From JABMMZ01 sp964438995 (lineage in GTDB: Bacteria; Bacteroidota; Bacteroidia; NS11-12g; UBA955), in assembly GCA_964438995.1 (NCBI GenBank), contig CAYTMQ010000004.1, positions 186,001 through 250,000 on the forward strand: a stretch of DNA of 64,000 nucleotides. Direction: 5' to 3'. Every line of letters begins with the position of its first letter. The stretch's first letter is position 1. Positions 8,577 to 17,283 of this stretch are shown here, piece after piece. Position numbers and translations under genes: made by a program. A model generated the notes under the pieces. The model was not told the DNA's origin. It was given only the letters and a program-made list of their open reading frames with translations, and ran no database searches.

Positions 8577-9683
8577 ATGAAACAATTTTTTATATTTATA
8601 AAAAAAGAATTTTATCATGTTTTTAGAGACCCTAAGACATTGTTATTACTATTTGGAATGCCAATAGTCCAAATTATCCTGTTTGGTTTTGCATTAACCA
8701 ATGAGATTAAAAATTCTGATATTATTGTTTGTGATTATTCTAATGACATCGCCTCAAAACGTCTTATTGAAAAATTTGAAATCAGTAAAAACTTTGAAAT
8801 TAAAAAACAACTATTCAATCATCTTGACATAGAAAATTCATTTAAAAAAGGACAAATAAAACTTGCTATAATTATTCCATCTAATTTTAACAATGAACTG
8901 ATGCACAGCAATCATTGTCAAATTCAAATTATTTCAGATGCTTCTGATCCAAACACTGCAAATACTTTAAGTTCATATGCTTCCAATATCATTCTAGATT
9001 TTCAAAAAGAAATTCAACGCAACAAACAATTTCCTTATCAAATCAACACACAAGTTAGAATGATTTACAATCCAGAATTAAAAGGAGTTTTCAATTTTGT
9101 TCCAGGCGTTATGGCTTTGGTGCTTATGTTAATATGCGTTCTTATGACATCTGTGTCTATTGTGAGAGAAAAAGAAATGGGCACAATGGAAATTCTTTTA
9201 GTATCTCCCTTTAATCCCATTTTAGTAGTACTGAGTAAAGCTGTGCCATATTTTATATTATCAATCATTAATCTTACAGTTATTTTAATCCTAAGTACTA
9301 CAATATTAGGTATGCCTCAAAATGGCAATATATTTCTTCTGTACTTTGAAAGTTCTTTGCTCATTTTGTGTGCATTGTCATTAGGCTTGTTGATATCTAA
9401 CTCAACCAATAGCCAACAAGCAGCAATGCTTATTTCATTAATGGTGATGCTATTGCCAACTATGATGTTTACTGGATTTATGTTTCCAATAGAAAACATG
9501 CCCAAACCCTTACAAATAATAACAAATTTATTTCCTTCAAAATGGTATTATATCATCATCAAATCTATTATGATAAAAGGTTTGGGAATTGCTGCAATTT
9601 GGAAAGAGACATTGATTTTAATAGGTTCAACTTTACTACTCATATTTATAAGCATAAAAAAATTCAAAATTAGACTTCAATGA
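8577..9683 (+). CDS. ABC-2 type permease 1 (YbhS-like)
   Basis: 368 residues. One N-terminal membrane helix (about 20-40, FGMPIVQIILFGFAL), a large periplasmic domain (about 45-170) and a C-terminal block of five helices containing REKEMGTMEILLVSP, the coupling motif of the ABC-2 permease family. Family topology and length are normal. Its stop overlaps the start of the second permease by ATGA, so the two are translationally coupled and probably form the heterodimeric membrane part of the exporter. The substrate is not deducible; relatives with this layout export drugs or other hydrophobic compounds. Confidence 0.9.
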   Translation: MKQFFIFIKKEFYHVFRDPKTLLLLFGMPIVQIILFGFALTNEIKNSDIIVCDYSNDIASKRLIEKFEISKNFEIKKQLFNHLDIENSFKKGQIKLAIIIPSNFNNELMHSNHCQIQIISDASDPNTANTLSSYASNIILDFQKEIQRNKQFPYQINTQVRMIYNPELKGVFNFVPGVMALVLMLICVLMTSVSIVREKEMGTMEILLVSPFNPILVVLSKAVPYFILSIINLTVILILSTTILGMPQNGNIFLLYFESSLLILCALSLGLLISNSTNSQQAAMLISLMVMLLPTMMFTGFMFPIENMPKPLQIITNLFPSKWYYIIIKSIMIKGLGIAAIWKETLILIGSTLLLIFISIKKFKIRLQ

Positions 9684-10801
9684 GAACATTAAAATTTCTA
9701 CTTCAAAAAGAATTCAAGCAGATTTTTAGGAATAAAATGATTTTAAGGATGATATTGGCTCTTCCTATCATTCAGTTAATTATTCTTCCACTAGCAGCAG
9801 ATTATGAAATAAAAAATATAAACGTATCTATTGTCGATCATGATCATACAAGCTTTTCCAAACATTTAGTGGATAAAATCATAGCTTCTGGTTATTTCAG
9901 ACTAAACGATTTTAGTAGCACTTACAAATTATCATTTAAAGAATTTCAATCTGACAATTCTGATTTAATATTAGAAATTCCAAAAAATTTCGAAAACGAA
10001 TTGATAAAAAATAACAAAGGAAATTTATTGTTAGCTGTAAATTCAATTAATGGGACAAAAGCATCAGTTGGTAGTTCGTATTTAAGTAAAATCATTTCAT
10101 CTTATAATGCTGAAATCCGAATTGACTTACAAAATCCTTTTAAAATCAATCCATACCCAATCATAGAAATTTCTAGTATCAATTGGTTTAACCCTAATAT
10201 GAATTACCCTTTTTTTATGGTTCCAGGTATACTTGTGGTATTGGTTACAATGGTTGGAGCTTATATGTGTTCATTGAATATTGTTAAAGAAAAAGAAGTT
10301 GGAACAATAGAACAAATCAATGTAACGCCTATTAAAAAACATATTTTTATTCTTGGAAAATTAATTCCGTTTTGGATAATTGGGATCATAATTTTTAGCA
10401 TTGGGTTATTTGGTGTAGCCAGATTAGTTTATAATATCGTTCCTTTAGGCTCTACCCTACTTCTATATGCTTTTTTATCCATTTATATGATTGCTTTATT
10501 AGGCATAGGCTTACTTATCTCAACCTATTCTTCCAATCAACAGCAAGCAATGAGTCTTGCCTTTTTTTGTATGATGATATTTTTATTAATGAGTGGTCTT
10601 TTTACATCTGTTGACAGCATGCCCGATTGGGCAAAATGGATAGCTAAATGTAACCCAGTAACATATTTTATTGATGTAGTCAGAATGGTTGTTCTAAAGG
10701 GAAGTACCTTTAATGATATTTCACATCACTTCTTAATTGTATTCATTATGGCCATATTTTTTAATACATGGGCAATTGTAAATTATCAAAAAAGAGTCTA
10801 A
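9680..10801 (+). CDS. ABC-2 type permease 2 (YbhR-like)
   Basis: 373 residues, paralogous in layout to the preceding permease: N-terminal helix (LALPIIQLIILPLA), periplasmic domain, then five helices with KEKEVGTIEQINVTPIKK at the coupling position and SSNQQQAMSLAFF in the following helix. It is the last gene of the efflux operon (overlaps the previous gene by 4 bp) and ends 5 bp from the stop of the convergent DinB gene. With the ATPases, adaptor and TolC-like protein this gives a complete tripartite ABC exporter from one operon. Confidence 0.9.
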   Translation: MRTLKFLLQKEFKQIFRNKMILRMILALPIIQLIILPLAADYEIKNINVSIVDHDHTSFSKHLVDKIIASGYFRLNDFSSTYKLSFKEFQSDNSDLILEIPKNFENELIKNNKGNLLLAVNSINGTKASVGSSYLSKIISSYNAEIRIDLQNPFKINPYPIIEISSINWFNPNMNYPFFMVPGILVVLVTMVGAYMCSLNIVKEKEVGTIEQINVTPIKKHIFILGKLIPFWIIGIIIFSIGLFGVARLVYNIVPLGSTLLLYAFLSIYMIALLGIGLLISTYSSNQQQAMSLAFFCMMIFLLMSGLFTSVDSMPDWAKWIAKCNPVTYFIDVVRMVVLKGSTFNDISHHFLIVFIMAIFFNTWAIVNYQKRV

Positions 10802-10806
10802 CACAA

Positions 10807-11250
10807 TTACCCTAACAACTGTTTCAAATGGTGCTCCATGTGACCAATGTAATCGTATACAATTTCTTGAATTGGCATGACGGTTAAAACATCTACTCTG
10901 CAATTTCTGGTCATGGCTTCGTCTGGTATGTGACGCAATACATGCAGTATTCTAGTATTCAATGATTCCCACAATACAATTAACTCTGTATGTTTTGCCA
11001 CATCATAGTGATTGATGTCGTTCCACATATTTTGGTCGTAATAGACAAATGGTTCGTGCTCGTATTGGGCTCTTATAAATCTGTGAAGATTAACTCCAGC
11101 ACTATCGATTAGATGGCCAAGTATTTGTTGCTTCGACCATTTTGTACTTCCTGGTGCGCTACTTGCAAAATAGGCTTCATCTTTTTGTTTTAATTCTTTT
11201 GGAACTTCGCTTAAAATTTGCTCAAGTTTAGAGATAGAAGAATGTATCAT
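10807..11250 (-). CDS. DinB-superfamily protein
   Basis: 147 residues forming a four-helix bundle. The likely metal-binding histidines are in ILGHLIDSA (about 45-53) and in the C-terminal GHMEHHLKQL, the standard DinB/YfiT-like triad. Members are often thiol-dependent transferases or metal-dependent hydrolases; the substrate here is unknown. Monocistronic: a TATCTTTG box sits only 4 bp before the ATG, suggesting a leaderless transcript, and the terminator of the next minus-strand gene overlaps this promoter. Confidence 0.88.
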   Translation of the reverse strand: MIHSSISKLEQILSEVPKELKQKDEAYFASSAPGSTKWSKQQILGHLIDSAGVNLHRFIRAQYEHEPFVYYDQNMWNDINHYDVAKHTELIVLWESLNTRILHVLRHIPDEAMTRNCRVDVLTVMPIQEIVYDYIGHMEHHLKQLLG

Positions 11251-11254
11251 TCAT

Positions 11255-11262
11255 CAAAGATA
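11255..11262 (-). promoter_or_regulatory. -7 box TATCTTTG of the DinB gene
   Basis: Exact TAnnTTTG match ending 4 bp before the start codon. Transcription would begin at or next to the ATG. Confidence 0.5.
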
Positions 11263-11293
11263 AAAAAAGCCCAATACATTTCTATTGGGCTTT
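11262..11293 (-). terminator. rho-independent terminator
   Basis: An 11-bp perfect stem, AAAGCCCAATA paired with TATTGGGCTTT, with a 6-nt loop; read on the minus strand it ends in seven T. It lies 21 bp after the stop of the His-rich lipoprotein gene. Confidence 0.85.
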
Positions 11294-11314
11294 GATTAAA
11301 TATACAATAATAAA

Positions 11315-11719
11315 TTATGGCATAATGTGAATGTGCACTGTATCAGAGCCAACATTTGAGCCATGGTCTTCTGCACTAATAATTATAGATGCATTGGTAT
11401 GGTCTGTTACTGCACTTTTCCAATTTTCGTTTATAGAATAGCTGGTTAAATCGTGTACAGTTGGGGTAGACCTAAACAGTTCAGAACCATCAGAATCTTT
11501 GACAATTCTTATCAATAGTTCGTGCAAACTATTGTCAGTTACTGTACCTCTAATCTTAACAGTATCGCCATTGTTATACATTGCCATATTGCTTGGCGAA
11601 TTAATTGTTATAACAGGTTTTGTTGTATCTGTGGTAGTGTCGTGATCGTGATCATCGTCCTCTTTTTTGCAAGCAGTTGCGAATACAGATAATAATAGAA
11701 TTGAATAAATGAGTTTCAT
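11315..11719 (-). CDS. His/Asp-rich lipoprotein (putative metal-related)
   Basis: 134 residues from the ATG at 11719, which gives a clean lipoprotein signal (MKLIYSILLLSVFATACKK; Cys at 17). The ATG at 11755 would add 12 polar residues and overlap the upstream gene. Just after the lipid anchor comes DDDHDHD, a short acidic/histidine stretch able to bind metal, and then a single Ig-like beta domain (TINSPSNMAMYNNGDTVKIRGTVTD) with more His near the end (VHIHIMP). Last gene of a three-gene minus-strand cluster whose other members are Cys-rich; followed by a strong terminator. A role in copper or other metal handling is inference only. Confidence 0.8.
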   Translation of the reverse strand: MKLIYSILLLSVFATACKKEDDDHDHDTTTDTTKPVITINSPSNMAMYNNGDTVKIRGTVTDNSLHELLIRIVKDSDGSELFRSTPTVHDLTSYSINENWKSAVTDHTNASIIISAEDHGSNVGSDTVHIHIMP

Positions 11720-11745
11720 ATGTTTGATTGATTGTTTAGAATGGT

Positions 11746-12660
11746 TTAATTGCATGATTGTTTTTTGTTAAAGTTGTAAATTAAATTGATTTGAATTCTT
11801 GATTGTTCTTTCACCAAACCAGCATTGATATATTGATGAATTGGTAAGTAACAATTGCCAGTAATGGCTAAATTTTTAAAATAGATGTCTATTCCAACAC
11901 CAGACATGGTAAGTTGAGAACCAGTTTTTGCTTGACGAATTGAACGCCAAATATCGTATTTGCCTTTTTCATAAAAGACACCTATGCTAGGAAGTATGGA
12001 AGTTCTCCCAAGTTTTTTCCAGTAAAACAACTTTGTTGACCAATTGAACTTATTTCCAAATTTGTAGTAGTCTGGATTTGTGCCAGTTATTCGATATTGC
12101 AGTTCATTTAATACACCAGCATTACCATATCTAGCAGTATGTGATGTATACAATTGTAAGTCATTGGTGCCCGACCCAAGTTGAAAGCCTGGGCTCTCTC
12201 CTATTTGGTACTTCCCAGTATTAAGCTTAATACCAGAACCAGCCATCCAAACTTGCCTAAACGATTTAGAAGTTGTATCGGGTGTTTGAATGATCAGATA
12301 ATTGATCAACAGTGACACATCTCCTAACCCATTTAATTGAGTGGTAGAATTAGATTCAGTTTTTGTAAATTGGTTAAATGGTACAAAACCAAACACTTGT
12401 ATGCGTTTGTGAGGATACCATCTTCCCCAAATTTCTGTACTGAGGTACTGTTCTTTGCTTTTTTGTTCTACCGGAGTTAAAAGCGAAACCGGATGTGTAG
12501 CTTCAACATATCTGATGGATTGCCTAATGCCTATAAAGTGACTTTGAAATTTTGGTAAAATTCCCGGAGTACCACTCATAGCTGAGCATCCACAAATGTT
12601 GCAAGCGTACATGTTTATTGTGTATACCATTAAGACACACAAGGTGATTATTCGTTGCAT
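11746..12660 (-). CDS. outer-membrane barrel with N-terminal CNICGC motif
   Basis: 304 residues. A signal peptide (about 1-19) is followed at once by the Cys cluster CNICGCSA, then HFIGIRQSIRY and a series of amphipathic strands typical of the transporter/phenol-degradation MetA-type barrels (WGRWYPHKRIQVFGFVPFNQF, GDVSLLINYLII), ending in an aromatic-rich strand and a short Cys-containing tail (NKKQSCN). The CxxCxC cluster at the mature N-terminus suggests metal or redox chemistry at the outer membrane. Lies between a small Cys-rich protein and a His-rich lipoprotein. Precise function unknown. Confidence 0.8.
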   Translation of the reverse strand: MQRIITLCVLMVYTINMYACNICGCSAMSGTPGILPKFQSHFIGIRQSIRYVEATHPVSLLTPVEQKSKEQYLSTEIWGRWYPHKRIQVFGFVPFNQFTKTESNSTTQLNGLGDVSLLINYLIIQTPDTTSKSFRQVWMAGSGIKLNTGKYQIGESPGFQLGSGTNDLQLYTSHTARYGNAGVLNELQYRITGTNPDYYKFGNKFNWSTKLFYWKKLGRTSILPSIGVFYEKGKYDIWRSIRQAKTGSQLTMSGVGIDIYFKNLAITGNCYLPIHQYINAGLVKEQSRIQINLIYNFNKKQSCN

Positions 12661-12712
12661 AAATTTATATTAATTTGATTAAAATTACCCAAATAAGGGC
12701 GCGAAAATTCAA

Positions 12713-13078
12713 TCAAATCAAGTCTGGTGGCTGGAATGCCTGATGTTTAAAACCATCAGAAACTATGTTAAGAATTTGGTATTCATTGGCCATTTGAATA
12801 GCTGTTGAAAAGAAGTAAGAATCGTTTTTAGGCAAAACAAAGAAAGGTATGTCTCTTTCTTCTACTAGTTTAGTGCTTGGAATGTCTTGTTGATTGCCTT
12901 CAAGTTGTTTGGAAATGTAACATTTACCCTTACAACACATATCAGGTTGATCTTTGTTGACACAGAATTTTGCCTCGATGTAATCGACATTTAAGCTGTA
13001 ATAGGTCAATATGCCCAATTGCATCAAAGATTGAAACATTAGGGAAAACAGTAAAAATATTGAAAACAGCTTTTTCAA
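12713..13078 (-). CDS. small Cys-rich membrane-anchored or secreted protein
   Basis: 121 residues. The hydrophobic N-terminus (about 1-30) is a signal peptide or anchor. The mature part starts FCVNKDQPDMCCKGKCYISKQL: four cysteines in a CX10CCX3C pattern with basic residues, then no recognised domain. Similar small proteins with a CCKGKCY-like motif occur in Bacteroidota near metal-uptake genes (recalled, not checked). First gene of the cluster that continues with the CNICGC barrel. A TAATTTTG box lies 7 bp before the ATG. Confidence 0.78.
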   Translation of the reverse strand: MKKLFSIFLLFSLMFQSLMQLGILTYYSLNVDYIEAKFCVNKDQPDMCCKGKCYISKQLEGNQQDIPSTKLVEERDIPFFVLPKNDSYFFSTAIQMANEYQILNIVSDGFKHQAFQPPDLI

Positions 13079-13085
13079 ACGGTTG

Positions 13086-13093
13086 CAAAATTA
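13086..13093 (-). promoter_or_regulatory. -7 box TAATTTTG of the Cys/His cluster
   Basis: Exact TAnnTTTG match ending 7 bp before the start at 13078; likely leaderless or near-leaderless transcript for the three-gene cluster. Confidence 0.45.
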
Positions 13094-13134
13094 AGAATAA
13101 ATTACATTCGATTGTAACAATTATTGATCAATTT

Positions 13135-13497
13135 TTAAGCTTTCCAATGCATCTCAACAGCAACAGATTTTAAATGTAATTGAGCAAAATCAGGATTAAC
13201 TTTTTTTATTTTAATTGAAATGACGCAAGAAAATGGCCATTGTATACGAATGGCATTGATGCAATTTTGAGCGATTGTTTCCAAAAGATGGATGTCTTTT
13301 TGCATTTCAATTTTTAGAATAGACGCTAATACTGAGTAATCTAAATACTCTTCTTTATTAATTTCATTTATATTATACGATACATTTGCACTAATTGAAA
13401 ATTGGTTTTCAGTTAGCTTTTCAGAATCGTATAATCCTTTTTTAATAGACAGTCTCAATTCTTCTACCGAGATTGTGCCTATAATATTTTGTTCCAT
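13135..13497 (-). CDS. folB: dihydroneopterin aldolase
   Basis: 120 residues from the ATG at 13497 (a TTG three codons upstream is also open). The order of motifs is that of FolB: VEELRLSIKKGLYDSEK with the Glu that binds the pterin, LDYSVLASILKIEMQ, LLETIAQNCINAI and the KKVNPDF loop with the catalytic Lys, ending in SVAVEMHWK. The enzyme converts 7,8-dihydroneopterin to 6-hydroxymethyl-dihydropterin plus glycolaldehyde in folate synthesis, as a cytoplasmic oligomer. No other folate gene is adjacent. Divergent from the acyl-CoA dehydrogenase gene. Confidence 0.85.
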   Translation of the reverse strand: MEQNIIGTISVEELRLSIKKGLYDSEKLTENQFSISANVSYNINEINKEEYLDYSVLASILKIEMQKDIHLLETIAQNCINAIRIQWPFSCVISIKIKKVNPDFAQLHLKSVAVEMHWKA

Positions 13498-13535
13498 TTG
13501 GTTCAAATTTTAGCCTGCAATCAAAGTAAAATATT

Positions 13536-13543
13536 TATTTTTG
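13536..13543 (+). promoter_or_regulatory. -7 box TATTTTTG of gcdH
   Basis: Exact TAnnTTTG match, 18 bp before the ATG at 13562. No clear -33 TTTG. Confidence 0.5.
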
Positions 13544-13561
13544 CAAAAAAATAATATAGAC

Positions 13562-14779
13562 ATGTCGAGCATTAATTACGAAGCATTAAAAGAACACAAC
13601 CAAGGTAAAGACAGATACACACAACCTGATTTTTATCAAATCGACGATCTTTTAACAGAAGAGCATATCTTAATTAGAAACTCAGTTCGCGACTGGGTAA
13701 AGCGTGAATTATCTCCAATAATCGAGGAATATGCTCAAAAAGCTGAGTTTCCACACCACATCATCAGAGGTCTTGGCGAAATCGGAGCTTTCGGTCCGCA
13801 ATTACCTGCAGAATACGGTTGTGGTGGTATGGATTATATTACCTACGGTTTGATCATGCAAGAATTAGAAAGATGCGACAGCGGTATCCGCTCAACAGCA
13901 TCAGTTCAAGGTTCTTTGGTGATGTATCCTATTTACAAATTTGGTTCAGAAGAACAAAAAAGAAAATATCTTCCTAAATTAGCTAAAGGAGAATTAATGG
14001 GTTGCTTTGGTTTAACAGAGCCTGACCACGGTTCTAATCCTGGAGGCATGACCACCAATTTCAAAGATATGGGCGACCACTATCTATTGAATGGTGCTAA
14101 AATGTGGATCAGTAATGCTCCATTTGCAGACATTGCTGTTGTTTGGGCTAAAAATGAAGAAGGTAAAGTTAGAGGATTAATAGTTGAGAGAGGATACGAA
14201 GGGTTCTCAACTCCAGAAACACATAACAAATGGAGCTTAAGAGCTAGTGCTACCGGCGAATTGGTATTCGATAACGTGAAAGTTCCTAAAGAAAACTTAC
14301 TACCTGGTGTAGAAGGTTTAAAAGGTCCGTTGACTTGCTTAAATTCTGCTCGTTATGGTATTAGCTGGGGCGCGGTAGGTGCTGCAATGGATTGTTATGA
14401 TTCTGCAGTGAGATATGCCAAACAAAGAACCCAATTTGGTAAACCAATTGCAGGTTTTCAATTGCAACAAAAGAAATTGGCTGAGATGTTAACCGAAATC
14501 ACCAAAGCTCAATTGGTGTGCTGGAGATTAGGTACATTGATGAATGATGGAAAAGCTACACCAGCTCAAATCAGTTTGGCAAAAAGAAACAATGTACAAA
14601 TTGCTATTGAAACAGCTAGAGAAGCTAGACAAATTCACGGCGCAATGGGTATAACCGGAGAATATTCAATAATGAGACACAGTATGAATCTAGAAAGTGT
14701 CATCACTTATGAAGGAACTCATGATGTGCACTTACTAATATTAGGTATGGAAATTACAGGTGAGAACGCGTTTGTATAA
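13562..14779 (+). CDS. gcdH: glutaryl-CoA dehydrogenase (acyl-CoA dehydrogenase family)
   Basis: 405 residues from the ATG at 13562. Helical N-domain, the FAD-contacting beta domain (GCFGLTEPDHGSNPGG, NGAKMWISNAPFADIAVVWAK) and C-terminal helices with RTQFGKPIAGFQLQQKKLAEM and the base Glu384 in TYEGTHD. The motifs CLNSARYGISWGAVGAA and TYEGTHDVHLLILG are those of glutaryl-CoA dehydrogenase rather than short-chain enzymes. It oxidises and decarboxylates glutaryl-CoA to crotonyl-CoA in lysine/tryptophan breakdown, with ETF as electron acceptor. The 3' end overlaps the next gene by 20 bp. Confidence 0.92.
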   Translation: MSSINYEALKEHNQGKDRYTQPDFYQIDDLLTEEHILIRNSVRDWVKRELSPIIEEYAQKAEFPHHIIRGLGEIGAFGPQLPAEYGCGGMDYITYGLIMQELERCDSGIRSTASVQGSLVMYPIYKFGSEEQKRKYLPKLAKGELMGCFGLTEPDHGSNPGGMTTNFKDMGDHYLLNGAKMWISNAPFADIAVVWAKNEEGKVRGLIVERGYEGFSTPETHNKWSLRASATGELVFDNVKVPKENLLPGVEGLKGPLTCLNSARYGISWGAVGAAMDCYDSAVRYAKQRTQFGKPIAGFQLQQKKLAEMLTEITKAQLVCWRLGTLMNDGKATPAQISLAKRNNVQIAIETAREARQIHGAMGITGEYSIMRHSMNLESVITYEGTHDVHLLILGMEITGENAFV

Positions 14780-15884
14780 ACGATTCTTACATATCGCCAT
14801 TATCCTGCTATCATCTACCAGTGTTTTTGCTGGTAAAATCAGAACCTATACCGAGGTTCCTGCCTTGATACACCTTGTTAAAAGCGAACAAGAAGATACC
14901 AACGGTTTTAATTTAGTTGAGTATTTACCTCAGCTGATATATCAAAAAATCAATGAAGGTAAAGTGACCTTATGGGATTCTCCCAAAAAACAATTATCAA
15001 TTGCTTCTAGTGCTTTAAAGAATATTGAAAACAATAACAATGTATCTTTTGCAAGGACACAACATTTGTTCATCAACGAATTATGGACCAGCAGCAGAAG
15101 AAGAACAGAATTTGTTATCGTTGGATTTTCATTTTTATCGGAATCTTCAAAAGGGAAAATATCTTTTGGATATGTCGATATTCAAGATGTGTTGGGTTTG
15201 TTGAGCACAGAGTTGATACCTTGTAATGTCAACGGTCCGGCGCAACTTTCCTATATTAATGCATTGTACAGCAGACGCTATTCATTTAATTTATTGCAAT
15301 TTGGTTCAAATGATTTCACTGTTAAACCAACAGAATCCATCTTAATTAAACGAGATGCGTTTTATTCAAAGAAAAAAGTTCAGGGATTGTACAAGTTTCC
15401 TCAAACCAAAATGGTTACTTATGTGATAGAGAAAAATGCGTCAGAAATAAATGATCCAGGCACTGACATCATCAATAGCATTGAGAAGTATTTGAATTTG
15501 AACAAAGAAGTTTTATTCAATATAGGAGGTGATAAGTATTTTGATTATCACAACAAGTTGATAGAGGTTACCATCACCAGAATTGAATTTACAGAGATTT
15601 GGGAAAAGCGCGGCAATCAATTCTATTACAAACCATATCAAGTAAGGATATTTGCAAACAACAAACCCCTTAACACTTTAAGTTTTGAAGAGCTTGCGAA
15701 TTGGGGTTTATTGATCAATTTTAAAACCATAGAAGATGTTCTCAAAGAGAAATCATTCCAATACAGTATATACAAAATCAATAGAGATTTGATTGCTTAT
15801 ACTGAATCAGGATTGTATTTAAAAGCTCTAAGAGATTTCAAATGGACACAAGTAAGTTACTACGTTAAACATTCAAGAGACTAA
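14760..15884 (+). CDS. unknown secreted protein, non-ATG start
   Basis: 374 residues from a GTG inside the end of gcdH; a TTG at 14772 is the alternative. No ATG is available near the N-terminus. The start is supported by an immediate signal peptide (YKRFLHIAIILLSSTSVFAG). The mature protein is a mixed alpha/beta sequence of no recognised family: EYLPQLIYQKINEGKVTLWD near residue 55, HLFINELWTSSRRRTEFVIVGFSF near 105 and RIEFTEIWEKRGNQFYYKPYQVRIF near 275. The two ...ELW/EIW...R stretches suggest two related halves. It is followed directly by the phosphohexomutase gene (0 bp), so it sits in the gcdH operon. Confidence 0.75.
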   Translation: MRTRLYKRFLHIAIILLSSTSVFAGKIRTYTEVPALIHLVKSEQEDTNGFNLVEYLPQLIYQKINEGKVTLWDSPKKQLSIASSALKNIENNNNVSFARTQHLFINELWTSSRRRTEFVIVGFSFLSESSKGKISFGYVDIQDVLGLLSTELIPCNVNGPAQLSYINALYSRRYSFNLLQFGSNDFTVKPTESILIKRDAFYSKKKVQGLYKFPQTKMVTYVIEKNASEINDPGTDIINSIEKYLNLNKEVLFNIGGDKYFDYHNKLIEVTITRIEFTEIWEKRGNQFYYKPYQVRIFANNKPLNTLSFEELANWGLLINFKTIEDVLKEKSFQYSIYKINRDLIAYTESGLYLKALRDFKWTQVSYYVKHSRD

Positions 15885-17282
15885 ATGTATACTATTAAAT
15901 TCGGAACAGACGGATGGCGTGAAATTATCGCCGACAACTACACAGTAGAAAATGTTCAAAGAGTAGCACATGCTACTGCGGAATGGCTTAAAAAAGCCAG
16001 CGACAACCATTCATGTACAGTTGGTTACGACTGTAGATTTGGAGGTAAAATGTTTGCAGAAAACACAGCAAGAGTTTTGGCATCACATGGCATCAAGGTG
16101 TATTTATCAGAAGGATTTTGCAGTACACCTATGATATCTTTGGCCAACACCAAATTAAACACCTTTGCGGGTGTCATTATCACTGCATCACACAATCCAC
16201 CAAGCTACAATGGCTACAAAATCAAAGCCCATTATGGTGGCCCAGTAATTCCTTCAGAGATTGAAAAAGTTGAAACCATGATTCAATATTCTGAATTGCC
16301 TTCTTTGGCATCGTTAGACAGTTTTATCCAATCTGGAAAAATTGAATATGCCAACTTTGAAGACATTTACATGGACCATATTGAATCAAAATTTGATGTA
16401 GCGTCTTTAAAGGCTTATGCACCTCAATTTTCATACGATGCAATGTTTGGAGCTGGTCAAAATGTTATTAAACGTTTATTGCCTGGAGCTGCATTGATGC
16501 ATTGTGAATACAATCCTGGGTTTAACAATACTGCACCAGAACCAATTTTAAAGAATTTAGAAGACTTCTCTAAAATGATTGCTTCTAATACCAATATCGC
16601 TTGCGGTTTGGCAACTGATGGTGATGCCGATAGAATTGGGTTCTTTGACAGTAAAGGTAGATTTGTTGATTCACACCATTTGATATTGTTGTTGATGCAA
16701 TATCTTTATAACGACAAAGGATTGAGTGGCAAAATTGTTAAGAGTTTCTCGGTTTCATCTAAAATTGACAAACTTGCTAAACACTTAAATTTAGAAACCA
16801 TTACCACAAAGATTGGATTCAAATACATCTGCGAGTATATGATTACTGATGATGTTTTGATAGGTGCTGAAGAGAGTGGAGGTATTGCTGTTAAAGGACA
16901 TATCCCAGAAAGAGATGGTATTTGGATGGGTTTACTTGTTCTTGAATACATGGCAAAATCTGGAAAATCAATTGAACAATTGATAGATGATACTTATGCT
17001 ATTGTCGGTCCGTTTGCTGTAGAGCGTTACGATTTACACATTGAAGAATCGCAAAAGCAAGCAATCATTGCTGCTTGTAAGAATAATGAGTACACTAAGT
17101 TTGGCGATTATACCATTGAAAGAGTTGAAAACATGGATGGATTCAAATTCCATTTGGGCAACGAAGAATGGGTAATGATTAGACCAAGTGGCACCGAACC
17201 TGTATTAAGGGTATATGCTGAAAGTAAAGATTCTGCTTCAGCATATAAAATACTTGATGCTTGTAAAGCAACCATTCTTTAA
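15885..17282 (+). CDS. phosphoglucomutase/phosphomannomutase family protein
   Basis: 465 residues with all four domain motifs of the alpha-D-phosphohexomutase superfamily: the phosphoserine loop TASHNP (Ser102), the Mg2+ loop DGDADR (245-250), the sugar loop GAEESGGI and the phosphate loop RPSGTEP. It interconverts hexose 1- and 6-phosphates; which hexose (glucose, mannose or glucosamine) cannot be settled from the loops seen. Cytoplasmic. Starts directly after the stop of the upstream gene and 1 bp precedes the DUF2279 gene, suggesting one transcription unit from gcdH to DUF2279. Confidence 0.92.
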   Translation: MYTIKFGTDGWREIIADNYTVENVQRVAHATAEWLKKASDNHSCTVGYDCRFGGKMFAENTARVLASHGIKVYLSEGFCSTPMISLANTKLNTFAGVIITASHNPPSYNGYKIKAHYGGPVIPSEIEKVETMIQYSELPSLASLDSFIQSGKIEYANFEDIYMDHIESKFDVASLKAYAPQFSYDAMFGAGQNVIKRLLPGAALMHCEYNPGFNNTAPEPILKNLEDFSKMIASNTNIACGLATDGDADRIGFFDSKGRFVDSHHLILLLMQYLYNDKGLSGKIVKSFSVSSKIDKLAKHLNLETITTKIGFKYICEYMITDDVLIGAEESGGIAVKGHIPERDGIWMGLLVLEYMAKSGKSIEQLIDDTYAIVGPFAVERYDLHIEESQKQAIIAACKNNEYTKFGDYTIERVENMDGFKFHLGNEEWVMIRPSGTEPVLRVYAESKDSASAYKILDACKATIL

Positions 17283-17283
17283 T

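Noticed and set aside
17215..17283. N-terminal extension of the DUF2279 protein
   Set aside because: Lies within the mutase coding end; the ATG at 17284 begins a normal signal peptide.
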